40,089 bases of DNA from DATLFS01 sp035540935. Its GTDB lineage: Bacteria > Actinomycetota > CADDZG01 > WHSQ01. Position numbers and translations under genes: made by a program. The DNA lies in NCBI GenBank assembly GCA_035540935.1, contig DATLFS010000053.1:1-40089 (forward strand), read 5' to 3'. Shown in pieces: positions 16,199-24,112 of the stretch; positions within the stretch are counted from its first letter, which is position 1, and each line of letters opens with the position of its first letter. The notes under the pieces were generated by a model. That model made no database searches and was not told where the DNA came from. It was given only the letters and a program-made list of their open reading frames with translations.

Positions 16199-16762
16199 CT
16201 AACCTTGGCTCCTGGAGGCGCCGAGGAGATAAGGAGGCGCCACTTCCTCCGGCGTCTTCCCGCGGGTCTTGGCCACCTCGTCCGGAGTGCGGATGCTCTT
16301 CAGAGCGGCCACCGTGGCGCGGACGATGTTGATCGGGTTGTCCGAGCCCAGCGACTTCGAGAGGATGTCGCGCACCCCCGCGCACTCGACGACAGCGCGG
16401 ACCGGGCCGCCGGCGATAACACCCGTACCGGGCGAAGCCGGCTTGAGGAGGACGACGCCGCCCGAATCCTCACCGAGCACCTCGTGGATGATCGTCGACG
16501 CCACCATCGGCACGCGGAAGAAGTTCCGCTTCGCCTCTTCTATGCCCTTCTGGATAGCGGCCGGCACCTCGCGCGCCTTGCCGTAGCCGATGCCCACCTG
16601 GCCCTGCGCGTCTCCCACGACGACGAGTGCAGTGAACGAGAACCGGCGGCCGCCCTTGACGACCTTCGCGACGCGGTTGATCGCCACGACTCGCTCCTCG
16701 TACTGATTGCGATCGTCGTCGCGGCCGCGACCGCCGCGGGGACCGCCTCCTCCTCGTGCCAT
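16199..16762 (-). CDS. rpsE: Ribosomal protein S5 (uS5)
   Basis: 30S protein at the mRNA entry and decoding region. The 187-aa product has a glycine/arginine-rich N-terminus (ARGGGGPRGGRGRDDD), then ERVVAINRVAKVVKGGRRFSF and the KPASPGTGVIAGGPVRAV loop. ATG at 16762 is chosen over an upstream in-frame start because it is preceded by GGAAGAGG and gives the family's usual beginning. A 19-nt gap follows rplR. Confidence 0.96.
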   Translation of the reverse strand: MARGGGGPRGGRGRDDDRNQYEERVVAINRVAKVVKGGRRFSFTALVVVGDAQGQVGIGYGKAREVPAAIQKGIEEAKRNFFRVPMVASTIIHEVLGEDSGGVVLLKPASPGTGVIAGGPVRAVVECAGVRDILSKSLGSDNPINIVRATVAALKSIRTPDEVAKTRGKTPEEVAPPYLLGASRSQG

Positions 16763-16781
16763 AAGAACCTCTTCCTCTCCC

Positions 16782-17129
16782 CTAGAACTCCAGGCCGCCC
16801 TCGCGGGCGCCCTCGGCGAGCGCCTGCACCCGACCGTGGTACTTGAAGCCACCGCGATCGAAGCGAACCCTGCTGATACCCGCCGCCTTGGCGCGCTGTG
16901 CGACCTCGGCGCCGACCTTCTTCGCCAACTCCTTCGGGTCCGCCGCGTCGCCGACCGTCTGGCTCGATGCCGCCACCAGGGTGCGGCCGGCGAAATCGTC
17001 GATCACCTGGGCGTAGATGTGCCGGTTCGACCGGTAGACGGCGAGGCGCGGCGCGTCGCTCGTGCCCACCACCTTCTTGCGGACGCGACGATGACGCCGC
17101 GTCAGCGCGTCGAGCCTCCTGCTTGCCAT
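16782..17129 (-). CDS. rplR: Ribosomal protein L18 (uL18)
   Basis: Binds 5S rRNA with L5 and L25 in the central protuberance. The 115-aa product shows the RRHRRVRKKVVGTSDAPRLAV start region, VYRSNRHIYAQVIDD, and the C-terminal FDRGGFKYHGRVQALAEGAREGGLEF. It starts 2 nt after rplF. Confidence 0.96.
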   Translation of the reverse strand: MASRRLDALTRRHRRVRKKVVGTSDAPRLAVYRSNRHIYAQVIDDFAGRTLVAASSQTVGDAADPKELAKKVGAEVAQRAKAAGISRVRFDRGGFKYHGRVQALAEGAREGGLEF

Positions 17130-17131
17130 GA

Positions 17132-17677
17132 CTAACCTCCCGCCTTGGCGGCCTTGCCGCCCTTGCGAAGGATGTGCTCGCCCTCGTAGCGGATGCCTTT
17201 CGCCTTGTACGGCTCGGGCTTCTTGATCGCCCGGATCTCTGCAGCGACCTGGCCGACCAGCTCTTTGTCGATGCCCCGGACCGTGATGCGGGTCGGTTGC
17301 GGGACGTCGAACTCGATCCCCGCCGGCGCAGCCTTACGCACGGGGTGAGAGAAGCCGACCTGGAGCTCGATGTCGTTCCCCTGCTTGGCGGCTCGGTAGC
17401 CGACGCCGTGGATCTCGAGGCGCTTCTCGTAACCCGCGGTCACGCCCTCGACCATGTTCGCGATCAGCGAGCGGACGAGGCCGTGCAACGCCTTCTGCTC
17501 CCGCGTCTCCGCCGCGCGCAGCACCCGCAGCTCACCGTCGCTCTGCTCGAGCGTGATGCCTTCGGGGAGCGAACGAGCCAGCTCGCCGCGCGGTCCTTTG
17601 ACCGCGACGCGGCCGTCGCCGATCGTGACGTCGACGCCGCTCGGGATGGTGATGGGGCTTTGGCCAATGCGTGACAT
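17132..17677 (-). CDS. rplF: Ribosomal protein L6 (uL6)
   Basis: 50S protein near the GTPase centre. The 181-aa product starts MSRIGQSPITIPSGVDVTI, contains the duplicated domains, and ends with the signature PEPYKAKGIRYEGEHILRKGGKAAK (PYKGKGI-type). It lies between rpsH (11 nt) and rplR in the standard order. Confidence 0.97.
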   Translation of the reverse strand: MSRIGQSPITIPSGVDVTIGDGRVAVKGPRGELARSLPEGITLEQSDGELRVLRAAETREQKALHGLVRSLIANMVEGVTAGYEKRLEIHGVGYRAAKQGNDIELQVGFSHPVRKAAPAGIEFDVPQPTRITVRGIDKELVGQVAAEIRAIKKPEPYKAKGIRYEGEHILRKGGKAAKAGG

Positions 17678-17688
17678 GTCTGCTCCTG

Positions 17689-18087
17689 CTACCAGATGTA
17701 GGCAAGGATCTCGCCGCCGACCTTCGAGCGGCGCGCTTCCTTGTCGGTCATGAGTCCCTGAGACGTCGAGACGATCGCGATGCCGAGACCGCCCAGAACT
17801 CGCGGAAGCTCCCGCGCGTTCCGGTAGACCCGGCGCCCCGGCTTCGAGATCCGGCGGATCCCCGCGATCGCCCGCTGTCGCTCGTCGCTGTAGCGGAGCC
17901 GGATCTTGATCTCGGGGTGGCCGTTCGCGTCGGTCACCTCGTAGGAATCGGCATACCCCTCGTCCACCAGGATCCGGGCGATGCTCTCCTTGATCTTCGA
18001 CGCCGGCACGACGACCTCTTCGTGCATCGCAGACGACCCATTCCGGATACGGGTCAGCATGTCGGCGATCGGGTCGGTCATGGTCAT
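17689..18087 (-). CDS. rpsH: Ribosomal protein S8 (uS8)
   Basis: Primary 16S rRNA-binding protein and, in enterobacteria, translational repressor of the spc operon. The 132-aa product starts MTMTDPIADMLTRIRNGSSA and ends with the diagnostic GGLGIAIVSTSQGLMTDKEAR followed by GGEILAYIW. No S8-binding mimic was identified in the neighbouring leader. Confidence 0.97.
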   Translation of the reverse strand: MTMTDPIADMLTRIRNGSSAMHEEVVVPASKIKESIARILVDEGYADSYEVTDANGHPEIKIRLRYSDERQRAIAGIRRISKPGRRVYRNARELPRVLGGLGIAIVSTSQGLMTDKEARRSKVGGEILAYIW

Positions 18088-18091
18088 GAGA

Positions 18092-18277
18092 TCACCAACT
18101 CGCCTTCGTCACTCCGGGGATCTCTCCCTCGTGAGCCATCTCGCGGAAGCAAAGGCGGCAGAGGCCGAAGCGCCGGTACACGGCGCGCGGCCGCCCGCAT
18201 CGCTTGCAGCGTGTGTACGACTGCACCTTGAACTTCGGCTTGCGTTCGGCCTTGTTCCGAAGAGCCTTCTTTGCCAT
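18092..18277 (-). CDS. rpsN: Ribosomal protein S14, type Z (uS14, zinc-binding)
   Basis: 30S head protein; the short 61-aa type-Z form with a zinc site from C24, C27, C40 and C43 (RCKRCGRPRAVY, then LCRLCF). The C-terminal EGEIPGVTKASW is typical. The type-Z copy in the spc operon is common in Actinomycetota and Firmicutes. It starts 21 nt after rplE. Confidence 0.97.
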   Translation of the reverse strand: MAKKALRNKAERKPKFKVQSYTRCKRCGRPRAVYRRFGLCRLCFREMAHEGEIPGVTKASW

Positions 18278-18298
18278 ACCTGTTGCCTCCAGCCTTTC

Positions 18299-18871
18299 CT
18301 ATGAAGCCTGTCTCGTCTGCCGCAAGGGCAGGCCCAGCGCCGCCAGCAGCGCCCGCCCGCCGTCGTCGTCGGTCGCCGACGTCACGATCGTGATGTCCAT
18401 GCCGCGCGTTGCGTCGACGTCGTCGTAGTCGATCTCGGGGAAGACCAACTGCTCTGTGACGCCGAACGAGTAGTTGCCCGCGCCGTCGAACGACTTGGGG
18501 TTGAGGCCGCGGAAGTCACGGATGCGCGGCAGCACCACCGACATCAGTCGGTCGAGGAAGTCCCACATCCGGTCGCCGCGCAGCGTCACCGCCACGCCGA
18601 CGGGCATGCCCTCGCGGATCTTGAACGAGGCGAGCGACTTGCGGGCGCGCCGTATCGCGGGTCGCTGCCCGGAGATCGTCGTTAGATCCCGGACCGCGCC
18701 CTCCAACACCTTGGCGTCCTTGACGGCATCGCCGACACCCATGTTCAGCACGACCTTCACGGGCTTCGGTACCTCCATGACGTTCCGGAGGCCGAGCTCC
18801 TGCATGAGTCGCGGGGCGATCTCTTCCTTGTAGCGCGCCTTGAGGCGCGGCACGTAGGTCGTCGTTGCCAT
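18299..18871 (-). CDS. rplE: Ribosomal protein L5 (uL5)
   Basis: Binds 5S rRNA and contacts the P-site tRNA from the central protuberance. The 190-aa product shows PRLKARYKEEIAPRLMQELG, KVVLNMGVGDAVKDAK, and the FRGLNPKSFDGAGNYSFGV and ITIVTSATDDDGGRALLAAL segments. ATG follows directly on the rplX stop with no gap, suggesting coupling. Confidence 0.97.
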   Translation of the reverse strand: MATTTYVPRLKARYKEEIAPRLMQELGLRNVMEVPKPVKVVLNMGVGDAVKDAKVLEGAVRDLTTISGQRPAIRRARKSLASFKIREGMPVGVAVTLRGDRMWDFLDRLMSVVLPRIRDFRGLNPKSFDGAGNYSFGVTEQLVFPEIDYDDVDATRGMDITIVTSATDDDGGRALLAALGLPLRQTRQAS

Positions 18872-19204
18872 CTAGAGCTCCGTCCCCGTTCGCTTGCTGA
18901 TGCGGACCTTGGCACCCGTCCCCGATTCGACGCGGTAGCCGATGCGCGTTCCCTTGCCCTCCGACGGGTCGACGATGGCCACGTTGGAGATGTGGACCGG
19001 GGCCTCCTTGTGCATGATGCCGCCCTCTTGGCCGCCACGGCCCTGCGCCATCCGCAGCTTCTCGTGACGCGTCACGCGGTTCACGCCTTCGACGATGACC
19101 TTGTTCGCCTTGGGAAGGACCTCGAGGACGCGGCCACGGACGCCGACGTCCTTACCGGCGATGACGATGACCTCATCACCCTTCTTGATCCTCGGGCGCG
19201 CCAT
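18872..19204 (-). CDS. rplX: Ribosomal protein L24 (uL24)
   Basis: Early 50S assembly initiator. The 110-aa product has the KOW motif KKGDEVIVIAGKDVGVRGRV near the N-terminus and the conserved GGIMHKEAPVHISNVAIVDP. ATG at 19204 is chosen because it gives the family-length protein and shares one base with the rplN stop (TGATG); the open frame upstream is GC-driven and covers rplN. Confidence 0.96.
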   Translation of the reverse strand: MARPRIKKGDEVIVIAGKDVGVRGRVLEVLPKANKVIVEGVNRVTRHEKLRMAQGRGGQEGGIMHKEAPVHISNVAIVDPSEGKGTRIGYRVESGTGAKVRISKRTGTEL

Positions 19205-19572
19205 CACAACACCTCCGGAGCGAGCGAGATGATCTTCATGAAGCGCTTCTCTCGCAATTCGCGAGCCACGGGTCCGAAGATGCGCGTTCCACGCGGCTGC
19301 ATCTGGCCGTCCACGATCACGACGGCGTTGTCGTCGAACCTGATGTACGACCCGTCGATGCGGCGTCGCTCCTTCGCGGTTCGGACGACCACCGCCTTGA
19401 CGACGTCGGACTTCTTCACGACGCCGCCGGGGATCGCGTCCTTCACCGCGCACACGACGATGTCGCCGACGTTGGCGTACCGGCGGCGCGAGCCGCCCAG
19501 CACCTTGATCACCAGGACCTCACGGGCTCCGGTGTTGTCTGCTACTCGGCATCTGGTCTCTTGCTGGATCAC
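19204..19572 (-). CDS. rplN: Ribosomal protein L14 (uL14)
   Basis: 50S interface protein; 122 aa, the canonical length, when started at GTG 19572. It then begins (M)IQQETRCRVADNTGAREV, and contains the conserved GSYIRFDDNAVVIVDG and GTRIFGPVARELRE. The GTG forms a GTGA overlap with the rpsQ stop. An upstream in-frame start would add 11 non-family residues inside rpsQ. Confidence 0.97.
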   Translation of the reverse strand: MIQQETRCRVADNTGAREVLVIKVLGGSRRRYANVGDIVVCAVKDAIPGGVVKKSDVVKAVVVRTAKERRRIDGSYIRFDDNAVVIVDGQMQPRGTRIFGPVARELREKRFMKIISLAPEVL

Positions 19573-19856
19573 TTTGCTTTTTCCACGATCTCTACTAGGC
19601 GCCAACGCTTGGTCTTCGACAGCGGGCGCGTCTCGGCGATGCGAACCACGTCGCCGAGACCGGCCTCGCCACGCTCGTCGTGGACCTTCAGCCGCTTGTT
19701 ACGGCGCACGATCTTCCCGTAGGTCGGGTGCTTCGCGGCGTCGAGCACCTCGACCACCACCGTCTTCTCCATCGCGTCGGAGACCACCCGGCCCGTGCGC
19801 TGCTTGCGCTTGCCGCGCTCGTTCGTCTCCGTCATCTGCTCTGAACTCGTGCTCAT
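19569..19856 (-). CDS. rpsQ: Ribosomal protein S17 (uS17)
   Basis: Primary 16S-binding 30S protein of OB fold. The 95-aa product has the core RTGRVVSDAMEKTVVVEV and the C-terminal IAETRPLSKTKRWRLVEIV. ATG at 19856 has GAGGGA just upstream; a second ATG seven codons later has a poorer site, so the N-terminus could be slightly shorter. Confidence 0.95.
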   Translation of the reverse strand: MSTSSEQMTETNERGKRKQRTGRVVSDAMEKTVVVEVLDAAKHPTYGKIVRRNKRLKVHDERGEAGLGDVVRIAETRPLSKTKRWRLVEIVEKAK

Positions 19857-19866
19857 CGTCCCTCGC

Positions 19867-20067
19867 TTACTCCACGGCCTCTAGCTCGCGCTGTCGCAGG
19901 ATCGTGCGGATCCGAGCGACGTCCCTCTTGAGCTGACGCAGCCGCTTGTAGTTGTCGAGCTGTCCGGTCGCGTTCTGGAAGCGCAGGTTGAAGAGCTCTT
20001 CCTTCGTGTCGGTCAGGCGCTGGCGCAGCTCGTCGACGTTCAGGTCGCGAAGCTCCGACGTCTCCAT
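19867..20067 (-). CDS. rpmC: Ribosomal protein L29 (uL29)
   Basis: 50S exit-tunnel protein that helps dock trigger factor and SRP. The 66-aa helical hairpin begins METSELRDLNVDELRQRL and contains FNLRFQNATGQLDNYKRLRQ. ATG at 20067 overlaps the rplP stop by one base (TGATG). Confidence 0.96.
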   Translation of the reverse strand: METSELRDLNVDELRQRLTDTKEELFNLRFQNATGQLDNYKRLRQLKRDVARIRTILRQRELEAVE

Positions 20068-20492
20068 CACTGCACCTCCAACGTCTGCTCGCGCGTGACG
20101 AACTTCGTCTTGATCGGCAGCTTGTGCGCGGCGCGGAGGATCGCTTGCCGCGCCAGTTCCTCGGACACGCCGGCGATCTCGAACATGACGCGACCGGGCT
20201 TCACGACGGCCACCCACGACTCGGGGTTGCCCTTGCCGGAACCCATCCTCGTCTCCGCCGGCTTCTTCGTGACCGGCTTGTCCGGGAAGATATTGATCCA
20301 GACCTTGCCGCCTCGGCGGATGTGCCTGGTCATCGCGATTCGGGCTGCTTCGATCTGCCGGTTGGTGATCCAGCCCGGCTCGATCGCCATGAGGCCGAAG
20401 TCACCGAAGTTGACGGTCGTCCCGCCCTTCGCCTGGCCTCTCATGCGCCCCCGCTGCATCTTGCGGTGCCGCACCTTCTTGGGCATGAGCAC
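20067..20492 (-). CDS. rplP: Ribosomal protein L16 (uL16)
   Basis: Late-assembly 50S protein near the A-site tRNA. The 141-aa product begins (M)LMPKKVRHRKMQRGRMRG and carries INIFPDKPVTKKPAETRMG and the GSGKGNPESWVAVVKPGRVMFE region. GTG at 20492 is preferred: it overlaps the rpsC stop as TAGTG and has AGGGGG about 9 nt upstream. An ATG two codons downstream is the alternative. Confidence 0.96.
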   Translation of the reverse strand: MLMPKKVRHRKMQRGRMRGQAKGGTTVNFGDFGLMAIEPGWITNRQIEAARIAMTRHIRRGGKVWINIFPDKPVTKKPAETRMGSGKGNPESWVAVVKPGRVMFEIAGVSEELARQAILRAAHKLPIKTKFVTREQTLEVQ

Positions 20493-21412
20493 TAGGACGC
20501 ACCCCCTTCATCGCCCGCCGCGGGGGTCACCTTCGGGGGCGCCTCCTGCGGGCTGGCGGCCGACGTGGCGCCGCCCGAATCACCCGCTACCGGGCTGGTG
20601 GTCGCCGCCGCGGTCGCGCCGCCGTCATCCGTCTTCGGCTGCGCCTTGCGGCGACCCCGGGCGGTCTCGCCGCGGCGCGCCCGCTCCTCGGCACCGCGGC
20701 CGACGGTCTCACCGGCCGCCAGCGCGGCCTCACGCCGGAGGCGCGCCGTGTCGCGGGCCGAGGCGTAGAGGTCCTGGAACGGCCCCCGGTAGATCCAGAC
20801 CTTCACGCCGATCCGGCCGAAGGTCGTCTTCGCCTCCGAGAAGCCGTAGTCGACGTCGGCGCGGAGCGTGTGAAGGGGCATCTGGCCTTCGATGTACCAC
20901 TCGGTCCGGCTCATCTCGGCGCCGCCGAGGCGCCCGCTGCATTGCACGCGGACCCCCTTGGCGCCGTGACGCATCGCGGTGCCGACGGCCTTCTTCATGG
21001 CGCGCCGGAACGCGACGCGGCCGGCGAGCTGCTCCGCGACACCCTGAGCGATCAGGTTCGCGTCGAGCTCCGGCTGCTTGACCTCGATGATGTTGAGCCG
21101 GACGTCGGTGGGCTTCCCCGCGACCTTCGACTCCATCTGCTCGAGGTGGCTCCGTAGCCGCTCTGCCTCCGACCCGCGGCGCCCGATGACGATGCCGGGG
21201 CGCGCCGTGTGCGTGTCGATGCGCACCCGCTCCCGTGTCCGCTCGATGTCGATCCGGCTGATGCCGGCGTGAGGAAGCTCGTTCAAGAGGTACTGGCGGA
21301 TCCGCATGTCCGCCTCGAGGTACTCCTGGTACTGCTTCTCCGTGAACCAGCGCGACTTCCAGTCGGTGTGAATCCCGAGACGGAAGCCGTACGGGTGGAC
21401 CTTCTGACCCAT
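20492..21412 (-). CDS. rpsC: Ribosomal protein S3 (uS3) with long C-terminal tail
   Basis: 30S mRNA-entry protein with helicase role. The core at residues 1-214 begins MGQKVHPYGFRLGI, has the KH-domain GRRG loop at 77-80, and ends with GRIGVKVWIYRG. The product is 306 aa against about 210-275 in most bacteria. Residues about 215-306 form a tail: first R/E/A-rich, then T/A/G/P low complexity (GGATAAATTSPVAGDSGG). The tail would lie near the mRNA entrance. The gene lies directly after rplV with no gap. Confidence 0.95.
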   Translation of the reverse strand: MGQKVHPYGFRLGIHTDWKSRWFTEKQYQEYLEADMRIRQYLLNELPHAGISRIDIERTRERVRIDTHTARPGIVIGRRGSEAERLRSHLEQMESKVAGKPTDVRLNIIEVKQPELDANLIAQGVAEQLAGRVAFRRAMKKAVGTAMRHGAKGVRVQCSGRLGGAEMSRTEWYIEGQMPLHTLRADVDYGFSEAKTTFGRIGVKVWIYRGPFQDLYASARDTARLRREAALAAGETVGRGAEERARRGETARGRRKAQPKTDDGGATAAATTSPVAGDSGGATSAASPQEAPPKVTPAAGDEGGAS

Positions 21413-21970
21413 CTAGGACTCCCCCTCGGTCTTCTTGGCGGTGGTCTTCTTGGCGGTGGTCTTCTTGGCGGTGGTCTTCTTCGCCGTCGTCTTCTTAGAG
21501 GTGGTCTTCTTCGCCGTCGTCTTCTTGGCGGTCGTCTTCTTCGCCGTCGTCTTCTTGGCGGTGGTCTTCTTCGCCTCCGCGGCGACCGGCGAAGCCGCGT
21601 CGCCGTCCTGCTCGTGGCGTCCGACGACGACCGAGATGTGACACGTCCGCTTGCGGATCCGGGTGGCGCGGCCCATCGCGCGAGGGCGGAAGCGCTTGAG
21701 CGTCGGGCCTTCGTCGACCCACGCGCGAGCCACGACGAGCTCGTCGCCGGGGAGCCCGCGGTTGTTCTCCGCGTTCGCCACCGCGGAGTTCAGGACCTTC
21801 TCCACGGGGGCACAGGCGGCCTTCGGCGTGAAGCGCAAGACGCGGCGCGCGTCGTCGATGTGCCGCCCCCGGATGAGGTCGACGACTTGGCGCGCCTTCG
21901 TCGCCGACATGCGCACGTAGCGCGCTGTGGCGATGGCCTCCTGCGCATCCGCCGCGATCTTCCGCGCCAT
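21413..21970 (-). CDS. rplV: Ribosomal protein L22 (uL22) with KKTTA-repeat tail
   Basis: 50S tunnel-lining protein. The core (residues 1-118) has RYVRMSATKARQVVDLIRG, the tunnel-hairpin segment DEGPTLKRFRPRAMGRATRI (about 86-105) and KRTCHISVVVG. Residues 134-181 are a lysine-rich repeat of ten units: four KKTTA, one KKTTS, four KKTTA and a final KKT, followed by EGES. Such AKKT/KKTTA repeats resemble bacterial histone-H1-like tails and suggest nucleic-acid binding. The start overlaps the rpsS stop (TAATG). Confidence 0.95.
   Translation of the reverse strand: MARKIAADAQEAIATARYVRMSATKARQVVDLIRGRHIDDARRVLRFTPKAACAPVEKVLNSAVANAENNRGLPGDELVVARAWVDEGPTLKRFRPRAMGRATRIRKRTCHISVVVGRHEQDGDAASPVAAEAKKTTAKKTTAKKTTAKKTTAKKTTSKKTTAKKTTAKKTTAKKTTAKKTEGES
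21428..21571 (-). repeat. 15-bp tandem repeat encoding the L22 KKTTA tail
   Basis: Ten consecutive copies of a 15-bp unit, each with AAGAAG coding for KK. Codon variants (GCC/GCG for alanine, ACC/ACG for threonine, one TCT serine codon) make the copies non-identical, so the array is not a very recent expansion. It lies in frame at the end of rplV. Confidence 0.9.
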
Positions 21971-22251
21971 TACCTCACCCTCGTCGACTTCTCGCCGCCC
22001 GCATGCGATCGGAAGGACCGCGTCGGGGCGAACTCACCCAGCTTGTGACCGACCATGGACTCGGTGATGTAGATCGGGACGTGCTTGCGGCCGTCGTGGA
22101 CCGCGATCGTGTGCCCCACCATCTCCGGGATGATCGTCGAGCGGCGCGACCATGTCTTGATCACGCGCTTCTCGTTCTTCTTGTTCATCTCGACGACCTT
22201 GATCTGCAGATGGTCGTCGACGAACGGACCCTTCTTCAGAGACCTGGGCAT
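21970..22251 (-). CDS. rpsS: Ribosomal protein S19 (uS19)
   Basis: 30S head protein forming an intersubunit bridge. The 93-aa product starts MPRSLKKGPFVDDHL, contains IKTWSRRSTIIPEMVGHTIA and HDGRKHVPIYITESMVGHKL, and ends with GEFAPTRSFRSHAG. It sits 3 nt after rplB and overlaps rplV by one base. Confidence 0.97.
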   Translation of the reverse strand: MPRSLKKGPFVDDHLQIKVVEMNKKNEKRVIKTWSRRSTIIPEMVGHTIAVHDGRKHVPIYITESMVGHKLGEFAPTRSFRSHAGGEKSTRVR

Positions 22252-22254
22252 CGC

Positions 22255-23085
22255 TTACCGACCTCGCTTCTTGCCGCGCCGGCGCACGATGAGCGCATCC
22301 GACTGCTTCTTCTTACGGGTCCGTCCTTCTTTCTTGCCCCATGGGCTCACCGGATGCCGGCCGCCGGACGACTTGCCCTCGCCTCCACCGAGCGGGTGGT
22401 CGACTGGGTTCATCACGACGCCCCGCACGGTCGGCCTCTTGTTCTTCCAGCGTGCCCGGCCCGCCTTACCGACGGACACGAGCTCGGCCTCGGCGTTCCC
22501 GACCTCACCCACGGTCGCGCGGCAGTCGAGCTGCACCATGCGCATCTCCCCCGAGGGGAGGCGGAGCGTCGCGCGCTGTCCCTCTTTCGCAACCAGCTGC
22601 ACGGATGACCCCGCGGAACGAGCCATCTTGCCGCCCGCGCCCGGACGGAGCTCGACGTTGTGGACGACGGTGCCGACGGGGATGTTCCGCAGCGGAAGAG
22701 CGTTGCCGGGACGGATCTCGGCGCCGGCCCCCGACTGCAGGACGTCCCCCACGCGTACGCGGTTGGGGTGGAGGATGTACCGCTTCTCGCCGTCGGCATA
22801 GTGCAGCAGGGCGATGCGAGCGTTGCGGTTCGGGTCGTACTCGATGTGAGCGACCTTCGCGGGTATCCCATCCTTATTGCGGCGAAAGTCGACGACTCGG
22901 TAGCGCACCTTGTTGCCGCCGCCCTGGTGGCGCGTCGTTATGCGGCCGTAGTTGTTACGGCCGGCTTTCTTCGGCTTCGGTTGCACCAGCGATTTCTCCG
23001 GCTCCTCCCGCGTTAGCTCGGAGAAGTCGGTGAACGTCTGGAAGCGACGTCCCGGAGAAGTCGGCTTGGCCTTGCGGATCGCCAT
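22255..23085 (-). CDS. rplB: Ribosomal protein L2 (uL2)
   Basis: Core 50S protein needed for subunit association and peptidyl-transferase assembly. The 276-aa product has GRNNYGRITTRHQGGGNK and the C-terminal signature MNPVDHPLGGGEGKSSGGRH; H230 corresponds to the conserved histidine near the peptidyl-transferase centre. The basic tail TRKKKQSDALIVRRRGKKRG is complete. Confidence 0.98.
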   Translation of the reverse strand: MAIRKAKPTSPGRRFQTFTDFSELTREEPEKSLVQPKPKKAGRNNYGRITTRHQGGGNKVRYRVVDFRRNKDGIPAKVAHIEYDPNRNARIALLHYADGEKRYILHPNRVRVGDVLQSGAGAEIRPGNALPLRNIPVGTVVHNVELRPGAGGKMARSAGSSVQLVAKEGQRATLRLPSGEMRMVQLDCRATVGEVGNAEAELVSVGKAGRARWKNKRPTVRGVVMNPVDHPLGGGEGKSSGGRHPVSPWGKKEGRTRKKKQSDALIVRRRGKKRGR

Positions 23086-23096
23086 CGTCTAACCCC

Positions 23097-23399
23097 TTAT
23101 GCCTGCTGCTCGAAGATCTCGATCTTGTCGCCCTCGGCGAGCTTCACTACGGCCCGCTTGATGTCGGGGCGCTTACCCGTCTGGAACCGGAAACGCTTGG
23201 TCTTGCCCTTGCGGTTGATCGTGTTGACGCTCACGACCCGGACACCCCAGATCTGCTCGACCGCCTGACGGATCTCGGTCTTGTTCGCATCGCGGTGAAC
23301 CCGGAAGGTGTACGCGTTCTGATCCAGCAACGAATACGACTTCTCACTCACAACGGGAGCGAGGATCACATCGCGCGGATCCCGCTTCGTGCTGCTCAC
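23097..23399 (-). CDS. rplW: Ribosomal protein L23 (uL23)
   Basis: 50S exit-tunnel protein and docking site for trigger factor and SRP. The 100-aa product shows PRDVILAPVVSEKSYSLLD, AYTFRVHRDANKTEIRQAVE and NRKGKTKRFRFQTGKRPD. The GTG start at 23399 makes a GTGA overlap with the rplD stop. Confidence 0.96.
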   Translation of the reverse strand: MSSTKRDPRDVILAPVVSEKSYSLLDQNAYTFRVHRDANKTEIRQAVEQIWGVRVVSVNTINRKGKTKRFRFQTGKRPDIKRAVVKLAEGDKIEIFEQQA

Positions 23400-24112
23400 G
23401 ACGACACCTCCTCGTCGTCCGCGGCGTCGACATCGGCCTTGCCCTCGACGACGAAGTCATCCTCGGAAGGACGGGTCGCGGGCACGGACGCCTTCTTCAC
23501 GAAGCGCTCGAGCGCGGAAGTCGTGAAGATCACGTCGTCGGCTACGAGGACGTCGTACGTCGACAGCGATCGGTAGAGCGAGAACGCCGCCTTCGGAAGA
23601 TTGCGGAACGCACGATCGGCCCGCTCCGAGACCGGGTCCTCCGTGTCGAGCACGACCAGGACACGACCGGAGATGCCGGCTCCCGCGAGCGTCGCGACGG
23701 CCGCCTTCGTCCTGGCTTCGTCGAACGAGCCGAGCACCCATATGCGCCCGTTCTGCGCCTTGTCCGCGAGTGCCGACCGGAGAGCGGCGCGCCGCATCTT
23801 CTTCGGTACGCGCTGCGCGTAGTCACGGGGCTTGGGACCGAACACCGTTCCACCGCCCACCCACAGCGGACTCCGGATCGAGCCGTGGCGAGCACGACCC
23901 GTCCCCTTCTGGCGCCACGGCTTCTTGCCGCCGCCGCGCACCTCGGAGCGCGTCTTCGTCGACGCCGTGCCCGCGCGCGCGGCCGCCAGCTGGGCGACCA
24001 TCACCTGGTGGAGGACCGCGGTGTTGATCTCGCCGCCGAAGAGCTCCTCGGGCAGATCCTGGCGGCCGGTGGTTTTGCCGGTCGCATCGATGATGTTCGC
24101 CGTCAGCGCCAT
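23396..24112 (-). CDS. rplD: Ribosomal protein L4 (uL4)
   Basis: 50S tunnel-constriction protein. The 238-aa product has the conserved tunnel loop RSEVRGGGKKPWRQKGTGRA and HGSIRSPLWVGGGTVFGPKP. ATG at 24112 overlaps the rplC stop (TGATG); the longer open frame upstream lies in rplC and is not family-like. The C-terminus carries an acidic extension (KADVDAADDEEVSS). Confidence 0.96.
   Translation of the reverse strand: MALTANIIDATGKTTGRQDLPEELFGGEINTAVLHQVMVAQLAAARAGTASTKTRSEVRGGGKKPWRQKGTGRARHGSIRSPLWVGGGTVFGPKPRDYAQRVPKKMRRAALRSALADKAQNGRIWVLGSFDEARTKAAVATLAGAGISGRVLVVLDTEDPVSERADRAFRNLPKAAFSLYRSLSTYDVLVADDVIFTTSALERFVKKASVPATRPSEDDFVVEGKADVDAADDEEVSS

Noticed and set aside
21435..21641. 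Plus-strand open frame with a hydrophobic VVFLA-type repeat opposite the L22 tail
   Set aside because: The repeat is simply the reverse complement of the KKTTA-coding array; no promoter or ribosome site supports a membrane peptide.
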